This document shows, piece after piece, positions 46,420 to 58,439 of a stretch of DNA of 64,000 nucleotides. The DNA is from Nageia nagi. Its lineage: Eukaryota > Pinophyta. The DNA lies in the NCBI GenBank assembly GCA_050084985.1, contig JBITNC010000001.1, forward strand, positions 170,438,001-170,502,000. Direction: 5' to 3'. Every line of letters begins with the position of its first letter. Position 1 is the stretch's first letter. The translations under genes and the position numbers were made by a program. Below the pieces are notes generated by a model. It was given only the letters and a program-made list of their open reading frames with translations. It was not told the origin of the DNA and did not search any database.

Positions 46420-47598
46420 CTAAATCACGGAGATGAGATTCATCCTTAGTTTAGGCACATAAAAGACATTATCAAGAGTCTTTCCATGAATCTTCACACT
46501 CCCTATTCCGTGAACATCAAGGACTGTATTATCACCTATCACAACTACATCCTTTTTGTACTTATGAAAGTTTTCAAACTTATCCTTTTCATAACACATG
46601 TGATTAGTGCATCCTGAATCAATAATCCAATCATTTGAAATAGTTTGAGTCATTGAGTAGTAGGCAACAGTAGCAGTATGATTGTTCTTCTTTCTATTAT
46701 TGAACATTCTCACATTTGCATTTCCCTTACCTTTTTGAGCAAATTTCTTTTTGCGACAATCATACTCTTTGTGCCCAAAGATGCCACAAAAGTTACAATT
46801 TCCATCAAATTTTTCCTATGGTGTTGGATTGCTTGATCCAGCTTTGTCATTCCTTTGCCTGTAGTTGCCATGATTATTGTTGCCCTTTTTGTCATACTTC
46901 CTGAAGGTAGATGAGGACTTGTTGTCTTTTAATTTATAATGTTTGAACTTTTTCTTGAAAGGAGTTTTGGTTGCTCCTAGAGCAATGCTATTGTCCTTTG
47001 GAGAAAGGTTCAACATTTTCTTGTTCAAAGTTTTCTCATGCTTCATAAGGAGTATAGAAAGGTTATCAAGTGAGATGACATCTTCTTCATCATCGAGCCT
47101 TGTTTCCATAACCATGACAAAGTTGCTAAATTTTGTAGTAAGGATTTGAAGAATGATGAAGACCATGAACTCATCATTGATCCAGTTGCACCCACAACCA
47201 ACTAGTTGTGTCCTGAGGTCAATGATTTTGTTCAAGTAGATAGAGGCACTTTCATCTTCACTTTGTCGATACTGCAACAACTTTTGTAGAATGGTGAACC
47301 TCCTTGAAAACTTGGACCCAAGGTAAATTTTCTTTAGTCTATCCCAAGTTTCCTTTGCTGAAGTTGATGAAGAGATCATGAGAAGGACATCATCTGAAAC
47401 TACACGATAAATCATTGAAGTTGCTAACTCATTCTTTGAGTTGTATACTTCAAGAGCCTTCTCATCGGTAGGAGCGACCAAGTCTTCACTAACTGTCTAC
47501 CACAGCTTTCTTACTTGTAACTTGGATTTCATACGAGGTTCCCATATTCCAAAGTTGGAACCATCAAGTATATGCTTGGGAACGAAGGTTTCAACCAT
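46420..47598 (-). pseudogene. Copia-4 gag and protease
   Basis: The likely start is the ATG whose complement is 47596-47598 (MVETFVPKHILDGSNFGIW), giving the standard UBN2 N-terminus; the ATG at 47715 would add an unrelated leader. UBN2 core: SSTSAKETWDRLKKIYLGSK, YLNKIIDLRTQLVGCG. The zinc knuckle CNFCGIFGHKEYDC is intact CX2CX4HX4C at about 46800-46757. Protease: DWIIDSGCTNHMC with the DSG triad intact, then VFYVPKLRMNLISVI. Stops at 47497, 46816 and 46420 are all TAG. No frameshift. Confidence 0.9.
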
Positions 47599-49829
47599 TG
47601 CTACAAAAAAGAGTAAATATGCAATAAGAATGCAAACTTTTACAATTTTCCATCTATACATATAAAAAACATCTAATAAGCAAACATGTCCCACATGTGC
47701 AAACTTATTAACCATGATCCATAGAAGGATAAAGTTGGGGTTGTTTTCTTGTATAGAATTAGGCCTTCACCTGGATGCCCACAAGGTGGAGCCCAGGTAC
47801 TACCAGTCCTCAACCAGTTCACCTTGGTCAGTAATATACTCTCACAAGGAGAAATAGTAACTATTTTCCAAGGATCTGATGTATCTTGGACCGGCCATTT
47901 TAATTATCTTGATTAAGGTTTTCAGTTTTTCTCCTAGGTTATCAGGATAATCCCTGAATGGACGTGCAAACATGTGGTATCACTACACACATGCCTGTCC
48001 ACCTAATAGAGTTATGTCTAATCCAATAGAGGTCTTAGGTGCAATTAAGACGGACTTACCACCACTTGGGTCTTCAGACTAAAAAGGCTCCAATCTGCCT
48101 TGTCCTCACCTCATGGCTCCCCAAACAAGTCATGTTGTGGAAAATACGTGCGAATGTATTCATTTTAGGGGTTACTTTCAAATTTTTGCGTATTGCAAGT
48201 ATAAAGCAAATGTGCAAAAATATAAAGTAAAGTGAAAATACTCCATCCACATGAACTTGAAACCTTAAGAGTCCAAAATCGAGTCCAATGGGTTTTGTAC
48301 TAACCCCTAAAGGACTTTTACATTTTTCATATTTTTGCTCAAGTTCAAAAATAATGAATTTTACAAATGCTAAGTCCTACTTAGCATTAATCCATAACTT
48401 ACACATGTATTATTCCATGACTTAAAATTAAGTTTTAAACATGTATCATACATTTTAACTTAAAAATTTAAGTACTAAGCATGCTTTAGTCCTAACAAGG
48501 TTAAGAAGCATGCATTTTAAACTTAGCATGCAAGATCCATAAGTAACATGCAAGATCTATTTAGCATGCAAGATCCATAAAAATTTAAGTAAAAAATGAT
48601 AAAAATCCCCCAATTTTTACTTAAAGTGCTAACAACTTGGATGCTAAAAAATTGATGTTTAAGTATGGGGTCTCCCTATGATTCACGTAAGGGGTCATCC
48701 CTAAAAAAAAAGGGCTGTGAAGTATGTAGTTGAAGTAAACATAGCCTTTGTTGACTTTAAAAAAAAGACTTAGGGAAAAAACCGTGAAATATTTAAGTTT
48801 GACTAAGGCAAAAAATCAAATCAAATTTGGAGTGGGTAAAAAAAATTAAATACCCAACAACAAGAGTTTGATAAAAAAAATGAAAGGGCCATGTGTAAGC
48901 CTCAGGGAGGTTGAGAGGCTGGGTAGAGGTGGCAGGAGAGACCAAAGTGTGTAGAAGGGTGGTGAGTCACATGGAGGGTGAGAGGCTGGGCTGCAGAGGG
49001 AGTCCAAGGTGGTAAGGAGGTTGCGTAGGGGGGTGGAGGTTGCATGAGGTGCGTGGGGTAGCTGTTGACCACCTAAGGCACGACGTTAGGGCAGTGAGGG
49101 AGGAGGGTCACATTAAAAAAATAGAGGCTTGTAGTATATAGCCTGCATGCATCAGCCAAGATCTGGCGAGCGTGAAGTCCCTACCACCCCAAATTGGAGC
49201 AACTGCTATGGGGTGCCGAACCTTGATAAATTTTGTAAATGGTGCATGAACGTTTATGGCAAAATGGTTAGTCCAATTGGGGTTTGGTATCACCCACATG
49301 AGTAGATGGTAGGATTACAGAAGTAGCATTGGTGCTACATGGATCCACAGAAGCAGACGACTATACAAATTGTCACATTGATAGGAGGTATAATCATGCG
49401 ATGCAGCACCCTATAGGTCATCAAACATGGCATGGTGGGTAGATCCAGCAATCATGGTGTAGCATATCTGATGTGGGTAGAGCCCGGGATGATGGCAGGA
49501 TGTGGAGGAGGCCAGAAGATAGTAGTGAAGTCACATGCACCATTGTGTGTAGAGCCTGCGATCAGTGCAGGGCATGAAACTATGTCTGCATGTCCCTGAG
49601 TGTGTGGGCAGGAGGAGCAGGGGTAGAGGAGCCACCACCACTCACGCGAGGAGGACCCCCCCCCCCCCCCGATTTTAATAAAATGTATACAATTTTAATT
49701 TTTATCTAATGACCATAATAAATTTCCCGCCCCCTAGATAGTTTTTTTTTATTTATATTTTAAACAAATTTAAAATATAAAAAATATACATATATTTTTT
49801 TAATTACATTTTAAACAGATTTAAAATAT

Positions 49830-49866
<37 letters not shown>

Positions 49867-49935
49867 ATTGAATTGAAAATAAAAATATATATATATATAA
49901 TTTTGTTTTGATTATTTTAAACAAATTTAAAAAAT

Positions 49936-49970
<35 letters not shown>

Positions 49971-49994
49971 TTGTGATTATATTTTAAACAAAAT

Positions 49995-50038
<44 letters not shown>

Positions 50039-50704
50039 TGAGCCTTTAAATATATTAGTGTGCCCCTAAAATTGTGGTAGAACAAAAAAAATTATCTTCC
50101 TCTCTAATTTTTAAATGTTCATGCCTCACTAAAAATACCATTAACAAAAAAAATGGTAGTATATGTAGGAGAAATGTCACACTAATATAGTACTATTTTT
50201 TAAGCAAATAGTAATAACATAATACTACTAACAAAAAAAATGTTATTATATATTGCAATTTTGCATTATATTGGTATTTAATCAAATAATTGAACCAACA
50301 CACACTTTTAAGTTTAATATAATATGAACAACAAATTACAATTTTTGTATACTAACCCTTTTTAAATGAACTATAGCAATTTAAAATTGCAAGTAACATA
50401 GAGGATTAGGAAAAAATTGCAACTTGTTAATCACAACGTAAAAAAGACTAACACATAGCAAATAAGGTGTTAGTAGCATTATGTAATAATCCAAAAAAAA
50501 TGACCAAATGAGGAGGAAATTTATACCTTCTCTTGGAATTTACCTCACTAATGGAGTGTAAGATGAGAAATGAAGAAGGATCACCAAGATGTAGCTTCCA
50601 CACCAAGAGAAGAGCATCCACAACAAGAAGAGCTTCTACACCAAGAAGAAGAGATTCCACAACAAGGAGAGTTTCTACACCTAGAAGAAGAGCTTCCACA
50701 ACAA
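47599..50704 (-). other. Copia-4 leader (3.1 kb, composite)
   Basis: Unusually long for a copia leader. Reading from the primer site: purine/pyrimidine-biased tandem repeats (50709-50594), AT-rich unit repeats (50035-49740), a 15-base C run on the plus strand (49656-49670), a G-rich block (about 49650-48890 on the plus strand), AT-rich sequence with repeated TAGCATGCAAGATC motifs (48590-48480), then about 450 bp ending in a good 3' splice site 2 bases before the gag ATG. No recognised coding domain. Confidence 0.75.
49740..50035. repeat. AT-rich tandem units with (AT)n tracts
   Basis: Four or five units of about 55-65 bp, each ATTTTAAACAAATTTAAAAT-like followed by an (AT)n tract, at about 49755, 49805, 49915 and 49980. 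The longest (AT)n is at about 50000-50032. Confidence 0.85.
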
Positions 50705-50709
50705 GGCTC
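50594..50709 (-). repeat. 39-bp tandem repeats next to the Copia-4 primer site
   Basis: Three units (50594-50631, 50632-50670, 50671-50709), each built of two 18-21-bp halves such as GCTTCTACACCAAGAAGAAG and GATTCCACAACAAGGAGA on the plus strand. The last half-unit runs into the primer site. Confidence 0.9.
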
Positions 50710-50717
50710 TGATACCA
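50705..50717 (-). other. Primer-binding site, initiator tRNA-Met (Copia-4)
   Basis: The complement reads TGGTATCAGAGCC, a perfect match to the plant initiator tRNA-Met 3' end, two bases inside the 5' LTR. Confidence 0.93.
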
Positions 50718-50719
50718 AT

Positions 50720-51202
50720 TGAAGGATTTGAACTAGATCTAAACAAATCCTCTAGGACCTAAGACTAGGAAACTCAATCATACACAAGATAACACAATCA
50801 CTCAAGATAACACAAGTGTAATGTGGTTCCTCCCTCCTTGGGAGTACATCCACAACTAGTATCTCAATTCTCAAGTATGTCCCTCTTACAACTATACTCT
50901 TCCTCTCCTACACAACTAGTAGAGTAATCTTACTCCAAGAACTTAGTTATGTTACAAGAGGAGAGGCCCTCTATTTATAGCTTGAGAGCACCTCCCTAAC
51001 CTTCCTTTAACCCAAGGGTAAGGTTAGGGTTACATTAAATGTATCACCTAACTTCAACCTACCAACTAACCACTTTGGTAAAGTCAAAGTCTACATATTA
51101 AAGAATTCTATTAATCTCTTAAGGTATCTACATACCCTTAAGTGATTAATTGAATTTACAAGGACTTTAGATATTCACAATGTTTCATTACAAATTCTAA
51201 CA
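50720..51202 (-). repeat. Copia-4 5' LTR
   Basis: 483 bp, nearly identical to 42373-42854. Differences are one inserted C (CCACTTTGG), TTACA for TTATA, GGAC for GGAG and AATG for AATA. Confidence 0.95.
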
Positions 51203-51207
51203 AAAGG
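51203..51207. repeat. Target-site duplication AAAGG, right copy (Copia-4)
   Basis: Identical to 42368-42372. Confidence 0.95.
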
Positions 51208-51680
51208 AAGGATTAACCATATACTAGTGCCTCCTTATCAGGAGCATTGTGATACCATTTATTTGTGTCAAAGGAAATTTTAATGGGTAACACATAGTAG
51301 ACCTCATTAATATGGGAGTGAGCTATAACTTCATCAACTAAGAAGTAGCAGCCTATTTCATACTATAGGTAGAGGAGTTTCCAATATTTGAGGTAGCGAT
51401 AATAGACAATCATTATCCTATAAACAAGTTATTCATTGGTTGTATGTAGTACTAGATGATTTTACCATTACTCATGATTCCTTTCATTCTACTTGGTGGG
51501 GACCATTTGGTGTTGGGCATATAATGGTTGCATTTGCTTTGTAAGCTCAAATATAACCACCAAATAATGACCCTCAAATTTAAATACCTTGGGTATGAGA
51601 GAAGCATTATAGGTGTTACTGGTGACTCAACACAATAGGTTTCATTATATAGGATAAAGAGACTCCTGACATGTGGATAA
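51203..51680 (+). pseudogene. Gypsy-C protease, continuation after Copia-4
   Basis: Gypsy-type aspartic protease remnant: NMGVSYNFIN at about 51320 stands for the family's DTGATHNFI, so the catalytic D is gone. VEEFPIFEVAIIDNHY follows at about 51370. LLGGDHLVLGI*WL near 51500 matches the VVLGxQWL block, then MTLKFKYLGYERSIIGVTG. It fits the expected order with the gag fragment left of Copia-4. Confidence 0.65.
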
Positions 51681-53544
51681 GTGCACTAGATTGAAAAATG
51701 TTTTATTATTAAGGTTATATGTAATGATACAAAACCCCAAGACCCTTATTCATCTTAAGATTGATTTAAGACACTATTTTATTTTGAAAATCTATTACTA
51801 TGGTATATATAAAAGTTATATGAATAAAACAATAGATGTTATGATATCATATGTGTTATTTTAGGGTGTGTTTATCAAAAATTTGACTCATATTAATAAC
51901 TTACAAATGGGAATGAAGTTTTAAGTTTCATAATGCACATATAATATAATTATGCAAATATTCTCTTCATAGCATTGTATATGGGATACAGGTTTTAGGT
52001 CTATTCAAAAGATTATTTGTAGTGAAATATATGATCCTTATGATTAAATTTATTGTGTGGTAACTCATGAATTTGAGCTACATAATATTTAATCTAAAAT
52101 AAAATTGTAATATTATTAAAGGGTATAGTTTATTACCTATGACTTGTAGGTGTCAAAGATTGAGAAGGATCTTGACAAAGTGTAGACATAAGCATGAAGT
52201 CTTCATTATAGAAACCACCTTGAGTATATTAACAGTAAGATAAGATTTACTTGGTAAATATACAAGTGACCTAATAATGATTGAACTAAATTTGGAGTAT
52301 ATTTTAAGCCTACCGAGGATTGATTTAAGTACTAATTGAAGGAGAAGAATTTAAGATGAAGTAGAATAATTACACTTTAATTATAAATAATATTAGTAAT
52401 TTAATAAAAAATTACCAACATGTAAATAATAATATATTTTTTTAAAAAATAAAAGGAATATAACTTAAGATATCCAAATTGTTGACTAAGATGTAATTTG
52501 TATGTGCGTCCATGTATCAAAGTCATAACTATAATTTTGATGAATGATTTCTATTACTAGAAATCTATCTCCAGAGAAAGTTGGTTCTTATCGAGATTGG
52601 GTTAAGAATTGGAAAAGAAAGGGGTGCAAAAAATAAAATTGTGATACTATAGAAAATCTAAAATGTTAGGTTAGTGGGTGCAAATAAACAAAAACAAATA
52701 TCTAGACCAGCACATGCATCCATTATAGCAGAATCCAAGCTAGTCAAATAGTTTAATTTTATAGCCACCAAATAATGCACAACACTCCAAGTAATAATAA
52801 TAATATAAGCATTTTGTAGATACAAACTAACTATTGATAATCTCTCATAGTCCATGAAGTGCAAATAAACATATCACACAATGATTTAAGAAAAGTATCA
52901 AATAGATCAGAGTTAAGAGATCGAGAAGTAAATTATATCTTACTATCATTAAAAAAAGTACAAAATAGGGGAAATATATACTATATCCTATCCCTTCTCT
53001 TTCAACAAAGGTAGTGTTTATAGTTGTCCTTTGGAAAATATCTTCTAACTAGTTCCTAACAAACTTTGACAAATAAAATATCTATAACAAACTATCTAGA
53101 TATTTACAATGTATCATATTGGATATTTGATAAGATTTAGAACTTGGATTCAAATCTATAAATATCTGAATCAATCCTCCATGTGTGTTAACAGTATTCA
53201 GTTTGTTCAAAACTTGAAACTTGAATCTATAAGTTGAAATTACCTTCTTGGAATGAAAACATATTTTTTAAGGGTTTCAATGATATATATAGGTGCTTAC
53301 GTTTGGACGTATCCATCAATAAAATACAAAGGTAAAACACACTATTTTGGAAGAATGTTGTAGGCATGCTTTGATTTTCATGGTTGGAAATTGAATCTTT
53401 AAAATTGAAACATTTAAGGTAGGTTATCTAACTGAGATGTTCCTTGATATATTATCAAACCACTTTTGATAGGGTTAGAATTGAAGAAAATGACTTGTTG
53501 GATTTTCTCATTATTTCGATAGAATATGGTCTTATATGCTTTGT
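51681..53544. other. No recognisable feature
   Basis: AT-rich, with stops in all frames. No domain, LTR edge or RNA gene seen. It may include more decayed Gypsy-C sequence. Confidence 0.4.
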
Positions 53545-53840
53545 AGGATCTTCACCAAAATCAAATGTTCTACAAAAAATATAAGAAAATGGCTAAGTAT
53601 AATATTGTATTATTTTTCCACCATTCTAATGAACTTCATCCATCTAAAAACTTTTAGATCCCTGCTAAAATTGGACACTATAGAAAATGCTCAAAAATTG
53701 ACTAAGTACCAACACTAACTTATTTTGTTGCTATTTCAATAAACTTTGTTTACACCAATACTGTTAGATCTTCATCAAAATTAAACACTATAGGAAATGT
53801 CTAAAATTGACTAAGTATAAATATTCTATCAAACAATAAA
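53545..53840. repeat. About 110-bp tandem repeat, three diverged copies
   Basis: Units start AGATCTTCACCAAAATCAAA-like at about 53545, 53656 and 53766. Each has a conserved AAATTGACTAAGTA core and a TTTCAATAAACTT-like tail; the third is partial. Confidence 0.8.
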
Positions 53841-56542
53841 GGATGTAAATATAGCATACCCATACAAAACTCTTCTTATTTCTCTAAAAATATGTATGGA
53901 TATATACAAACCATAGTACATAAGATGTAATGTGAAAACCCTAAAAAGGAAAACCACAACCAAAGATCTCACTCCACTTTACTAGATTACAACTTTAAGA
54001 AAAGTATAATATTTCCAAGTTAACTCAACTTGGAATTTAGCCCCAACAAAACTTCACATAATAATTACAAATGATATTTATTCATCTGTTATCATCACTC
54101 TCCACCATGTCATATTTTCCAATAAATAATAGAAAATATGATTATTAGAGAACTCAAGATAGGTGAAGTGCATCAAATACATGTTACTTGCACTTACATT
54201 ATCAATACAAGAGAATATTTGTCCTCCATTAGAATTCTACCACTTAGCCACATGTCACCACTTAACTTAAATTGCCTTCCACTTTGCCAACACACTCATA
54301 TTTCAATGCGTAGTCACATTTGACCACATACTATTTGACTTTAGTTAATTAACTAATATTGATCTATTCTAATAAATAAATATTTAACTAGAGCTTAGGT
54401 ATTAATAATAGTATATATAATAAATAAATTTAATACATTTATTTATTGTATACTTTAGGTTATAGAATAAATGTAGAATTAATTAGATATAATTAATATT
54501 GTAATACCAAATAACTAAATTTATTAACTACATAAATATTACACAATTATTCACCTATTTAATTAGGTAAATTTACATAGACTAACATCAAAATTGGATT
54601 ATTATTTCCAACACAAACTCTTTTACAAAATAGATTCAAATGAAATTAATTATCAGCGTTGATCTTGGCCAAGAAAATACAAGGAAAAAGATCATAATGA
54701 TTTATTGAAATTATAGCTATTTATAATTTGAAAATATGTAAATAGTAAATAATGTTATTAACTTCAAATAATTGGAAAGGGATGAATAAGAAGTTTTATA
54801 ATCTCCTCATTTGAAATTCAAAATTTGAATTTTAACCTATAAGGTAAAGAAATTAAATAATTAATCAAATATGTAAAATGGAGAATAAATGACTGAATTA
54901 AATCTTGATAAAAATAAATTTACTTTTGTATTTTATATTTCAAATTCATGAAAATAAAGGGATAGTATTATAATATTTAAAAGCTAAATGTTGCTTGAAA
55001 TTATCATTTATAATTGTTAAGTAATTATATATAAAGGAAGATAATGTTACTTGCTATTAGAAATGTTGTCATTGAAAATAAATAAGCGTAAATATTTTTA
55101 AATTGAAATAATGTAAAGGTATGTTTGTTGAGAAAGGAGTACTTTGGAAACCCTCACTCCTCACCAAACTCTAAGTGTTGCATCTCTTTCTTATTGATTA
55201 ACATGATAGAATATTAGGGAATTCAAGAGAGATGTTTGAGAAGGCACAATCAAGCTAAGTTATCCTTTATGATTTCTTCATTGGAAGCTAAGAAGAGATG
55301 GTTTTGTTACCATCTAGAGGGAACTCTTGAGGTTGGGAAAGATGTATTTTATCTCACAACCCATTATTAGCTCAAGATGAAATAAACTTAAAAAAATTCT
55401 TGATTGAAGAGTTATCCATATATACTTCATCTATCATAACTAATAAAATATGATAGTATTTAAAATATGAAATTTCTAAGTAGGTGTTGATTATATATCC
55501 TTAAAGAAACAAAACTATCCTCAAGGTGTTGCTTATATATCCTTGAAGAAACAAAACTCTCATTGGCACATTTCCATTGTTGAAGATGCTAGAATCAAGT
55601 ACTTACTTGCCCCAAGTACCAAAGAAGAACCCCAATCAAATGCACTACCTAATTACATGCTATAAATGAGAAAGAATATGTATTTTGGATGCACCATAGA
55701 TTGCATGCTATAACCAAATGCCACAAGAATGCAGTAACTCAACCTACATCACATGATTTCATGTTATAATTGAGTACTAATCCCAATTTGATCTTGGTCA
55801 TACCACCTAATTGCATGCTATAACCAAGGATCAAAGTCCACAATATCAAGGACTATTTGTTGTATTGAATTCTATTTAGAGTCCTCAAGAATAAAGGAAT
55901 ATTTTCTAAATTAGTTACCTGAGAGGACTTTACTTTACTTAAAATCATAACATCAAGAATCATCAACATTGCCTTGAACTATTTTAAGTCCCCAAGAGCA
56001 AAGGACTATCTAAATCTTGCTCTCAATTTAAGACTATACTTTTCTTTTATCTATATTTTATGTTGATGTATAATATTATTAATAAAATCCTACTTAAGAA
56101 TATGCTTTTTTTTTAATCTTCCTATTCTCATTATCTAAAATATGGATTAAATATCTCAAACTTTTATCTAAATATATACAACCATTGTACAATTTTTTCC
56201 ATAAAGGTTATCTAAAACTTTTGCCCCTTACCTTAAGCAAATATGCTTTCTATGAAAATAAATATTTTTCAGTGAAAATATAATTTATCTTATTGAATTC
56301 TTAATTGAACTCCAAATCATACTACACTCAACTAAATTTCCATATCTAACTAAACCCTCTAATATTGAATATGAACAAACTTAAATTTTAGCTCATACTA
56401 ATCATAAAATTAATCTTCCAATTTACCCTAATATAATTTATTTCAAATTGCTAAAGAGCTATCAAATTTCATCCTTTATATTCTCCCTTTTTTATTTATT
56501 AGAAGCACATAATAATATCATTTACTTGGTTAGGCATAGAAA
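53841..56542. other. No gene recognised
   Basis: AT-rich. 55590-55860 repeats TTGCATGCTATAACC-like motifs about four times with irregular spacing. 55140-55400 has a higher-complexity, coding-like stretch but no domain could be named. Confidence 0.35.
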
Positions 56543-57020
56543 CACTACTACAATAACTTGTTGTAGCATTAGGGAGGGCATCAGGGTGTAGTGTATTTTT
56601 TAATTTTTTTTATTTTATTTTATGATGTTATGGGTGACACTACATGACACATTAGTTTTAGTGACATAATTGGTGACTCATTTAGCATTAGCTAGCATTA
56701 CATTTAGCATCAAAATTCAAACATCAAACTTGAATTTTTCAACATGCATTTAGCATTAAAGAAAGAAATATTAAATATTATTTTTAATGTTGCATTTTGC
56801 ATCATCTTGATGCTAATATAGCATCATAATTCAACGTTAGAGAAAGTGACATACAATTTTGTTTATAGCATTGTACTTCTTATCGCTTTTAGCATCAAAA
56901 ACCAATGTCAGAGAAAGTGCCATAAAATTATGTATCTAGAGTTGTATTTTGCATCGTGTTTAGCCTTAATTGTAACATCAAAGTGTATGTTGTTTGTTGT
57001 ATTAGATCTAGTCTATTTAT
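56543..57020. mobile_element. Terminal region of a CACTA-type DNA transposon
   Basis: Starts CACTACTACAATAACTTG at 56543, the signature tip of plant CACTA (En/Spm) elements. Subterminal repeats built on TAGCATCA/TAGCATTA follow, including two 71-bp direct units (56819-56889, 56890-56960) sharing GTTAGAGAAAGTGACATA-like text. Such motifs bind the element's own regulatory protein in known members. The opposite TAGTG end was not found. Confidence 0.6.
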
Positions 57021-57228
57021 ACGATAATACTAGTATCATAAAAATGAATTTTTGTCCAAAAAATTGTATTAAATTATAAAAATTTGTCAATTTCATATAT
57101 TATTAAATTATTCAAATATTAAAAATATTAATTTTTTAATTTTTAAAATTTATCAATTCCATATAATTAAAATTATTAAAAAATTTCAATTTTGTATTAT
57201 TAAATTTAATATTTACAAATTTGTACTA

Positions 57229-57410
57229 TTTCATCATCATCATCACTATTCATCATTAAAAAGATGTATATCATCATCATAATAATTAAAAAATTGTATT
57301 TGTATTAAAATAAAAAATAGTTTAATATTCAAAAATTTGTATAATAATAATAATCATCATCACATAGACATTCATAAATTCATGCTATCACCACCACCAC
57401 CATCATCATG
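57229..57410. repeat. (ATC)n and (CAC)n simple repeats
   Basis: Interrupted ATC runs at 57229-57295 and CACCACCACCACCATCATC at about 57390-57408. Confidence 0.85.
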
Positions 57411-57689
57411 CATATCTTTATCATGTGGTCCCTCATGCTCACTAGGCATGATCCTCATGATCATCATGTCGATCCTAATCATGTGATCCCTCATGCTTGT
57501 TAGTCTATATCAAACTCACAGTTTGCAAAAAATAATTAAATAAATGTTAGTAAATAATTAAAAATTAAAAATATTATACATCAATATCAAGTATAATTTA
57601 TTAAAATTAATTACCAAAATTACAAAATGCATAGAGTTGAGAGGACACAACTTAATGAAGTTCCATAAATAATTAGGGGTTTTAATGTT

Positions 57690-58304
57690 ACTAATTACTT
57701 ACCATCTCATCCATCATAGTTACTAGCCTATCCCAATCATGTCTAAGGCCATATCTCAATTGTTTGTTTGTGGGAAATTTGTTATATCTCACAAACTACA
57801 AAAAAAATAGTAAATATTAATTATTTATTTTAAAATAATTAATAATTCATTAAATATACTAACAAACTTGGTCTCAATCCCATTCTCCCCTACATGCCCT
57901 ATTTGATGTGTATCAAACCTTGATCTACTCATTCATGCTAAAGAAACATTTTCCTACTATGAGGGTTCATTTGAAATGGATTTGCACCCTTTCTCATCAC
58001 TCACTTTATTTATCATGCTATTCCACACTTTTGTATTAATTCCAAGTGGTCTTTGATTCATGGTGCATTGATCTGGTGGGAGATTTTTTATCTTTTGTCT
58101 TAGCTTATCCCTCTTCCAATTCACATTCCTACTTTTCCTTTCGAGTACATATTTCATACTCCACCAATCACCAAAAGGGAAGTTATTATTATTTGTTTGC
58201 TTGCAAAATACAAAATTATAAGAAAATAGTTTATAATTTTTTGGTAGATATATTTTTAAAAATTTATAATTTTTTTTGAAAATTAGAATAAATGAACTAA
58301 ACAA
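57690..58304 (-). pseudogene. Decayed reading frame of unknown family, possibly CACTA-encoded
   Basis: Minus-strand frame 58304-57957 includes WWSMKYVLERKSRNVNWKRD and VWNSMINKVSDEKGCKSISN. After two stops it continues as MSRSRFDTHQIGHVGENGIE. A further piece near 57780-57700 reads FPTNKQLRYGLRHDWDRLV. The W...L...SxEK pattern loosely recalls Transposase_24-like proteins of CACTA elements, and it lies just inside the CACTA tip. That family link is weak. Confidence 0.3.
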
Positions 58305-58439
58305 ATACTATTAATAATAATTTGTAATAAACCATACATACCATCTTTTCTTTGGTCTTTCTATTCAACATCTAATGATGAATCAAACTCCAACAACATC
58401 AACTCCCTAAGGGCATCATAAAAAAGCTCTTGCATTATT

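Larger units (their letters stand above)
42373..51202 (-). mobile_element. Copia-4: young, full-length Ty1/copia element (8,830 bp)
   Basis: LTRs of 482 and 483 bp differ by three substitutions and one 1-base indel, and the 5-bp target duplication AAAGG is perfect. On the minus strand: LTR, canonical primer site, 3.1-kb leader, gag-pol in one frame (47598-43678), an 815-bp 3' noncoding region with tandem repeats, polypurine tract, LTR. The gag-pol frame has no indel but eight stops and a lost integrase aspartate. It is inserted within the Gypsy-C gag-protease. Confidence 0.96.

Noticed and set aside
14086-47598. Stops at Gln/Arg codons as evidence for a non-standard genetic code
   Set aside because: TAG, TAA and TGA are all used at such sites, Copia-3 has stops at Trp codons, and the MIF-like gene ends in TAG exactly at the family terminus. 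Decay explains it.
57957-58304. Intact host gene on the minus strand
   Set aside because: Downstream frames are broken by stops and it lies inside a transposon-like context; listed only as a decayed unknown.
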